From positions 1 to 6,208 of the forward strand of contig CAIXNQ010000223.1 in the NCBI GenBank assembly GCA_903920835.1: DNA of 6,208 nt, in the 5' to 3' direction. Shown here in pieces: positions 6,126 to 6,208 of this stretch. Origin of the DNA: an uncultured Bacteroidota bacterium. Its GTDB lineage: Bacteria > Bacteroidota > Bacteroidia > Flavobacteriales > Flavobacteriaceae. Positions within the stretch are counted from its first letter, which is position 1. Each line of letters begins with the position of its first letter. A program made the translations under genes and the position numbers. Below the pieces are notes generated by a model that was given only the letters and a program-made list of their open reading frames with translations, was not told the origin of the DNA and made no database searches.

Positions 6126-6208
6126 ATGAACAAAATTACAAGTGCTATTGACGGCTATTCTTCTACAGGAAAAAGCACCGTTGCAAAACAATTAGCCCAA
6201 TATTTGGG
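6126..6208 (+). CDS. cmk: Cytidylate kinase, N-terminal fragment cut by the window end
   Basis: The visible 27 codons begin MNKITSAIDGYSSTGKSTVA and contain the P-loop GYSSTGKST (residues 10-18), the Walker A motif of (d)CMP kinase, which phosphorylates CMP and dCMP with ATP in pyrimidine nucleotide salvage. The AIDG(Y/F)SSTGKST form is typical of Cmk in Bacteroidota. The ATG at 6126 is the only one of three closely spaced ATGs (6106, 6116, 6126) in this frame that yields the conserved N-terminus. It follows porQ by 12 bp with no promoter visible between them, so it is probably in the same transcript. With only the P-loop visible, another P-loop kinase is possible but less likely. Confidence 0.82.
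   Translation, partial: MNKITSAIDGYSSTGKSTVAKQLAQYL

Noticed and set aside
1..6208. CRISPR array, tRNA or rRNA gene, riboswitch, toxin-antitoxin or phage-defence module
   Set aside because: No regularly spaced repeats, cloverleaf, conserved riboswitch core or defence-related domain was seen; every long frame is accounted for by a known family.

Overview
The window looks like a chromosomal segment of a member of the Flavobacteriaceae (Bacteroidota), close to Flavobacterium. Four things point there. The DNA is AT-rich. The promoters fit the Bacteroidota pattern TTG-N(~19)-TAnnTTTG rather than the sigma70 -35/-10 pattern, and no clear Shine-Dalgarno sequences precede the starts. Exported proteins have signal peptides ending in ...SFSQ or ...TYAQ. 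The gene content includes a PafA-type alkaline phosphatase, the long Bacteroidota form of PurM and the type IX secretion protein PorQ, a component restricted to this phylum.

Layout. Positions 54-1430 hold an IS256-family insertion sequence. Its transposase, on the minus strand, is complete in length and keeps the DDE residues but is broken by one in-frame TAA. Between the transposase start and the right terminal repeat lies a perfect 58-bp palindrome (1345-1402) with no spacer, the most striking non-coding structure in the window. Next comes a minus-strand gene for a one-repeat DUF1456/YehS-like protein with a basic tail, whose stop codon sits inside a hairpin terminator. It is divergent from purM (de novo purine synthesis) across about 100 bp carrying a promoter for each side. 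The plus strand then carries pafA (periplasmic phosphomonoesterase), porQ (outer-membrane beta-barrel of the T9SS attachment complex) and the first 27 codons of cmk (cytidylate kinase, cut by the window end).

How the genes relate. purM, pafA and porQ each have their own recognisable promoter, so they appear to be separate transcription units, while cmk follows porQ by 12 bp and is probably co-transcribed. There is no single pathway: purM and cmk serve nucleotide metabolism, pafA phosphate scavenging, porQ protein export. I see no clear sign of an undescribed multi-gene system. The points worth a second look are the IS palindrome, the nonsense-interrupted transposase lacking a target duplication, the T10 tract and overlapping mini-ORFs at the start of porQ, and the 10-bp tandem duplication at the porQ-cmk junction.
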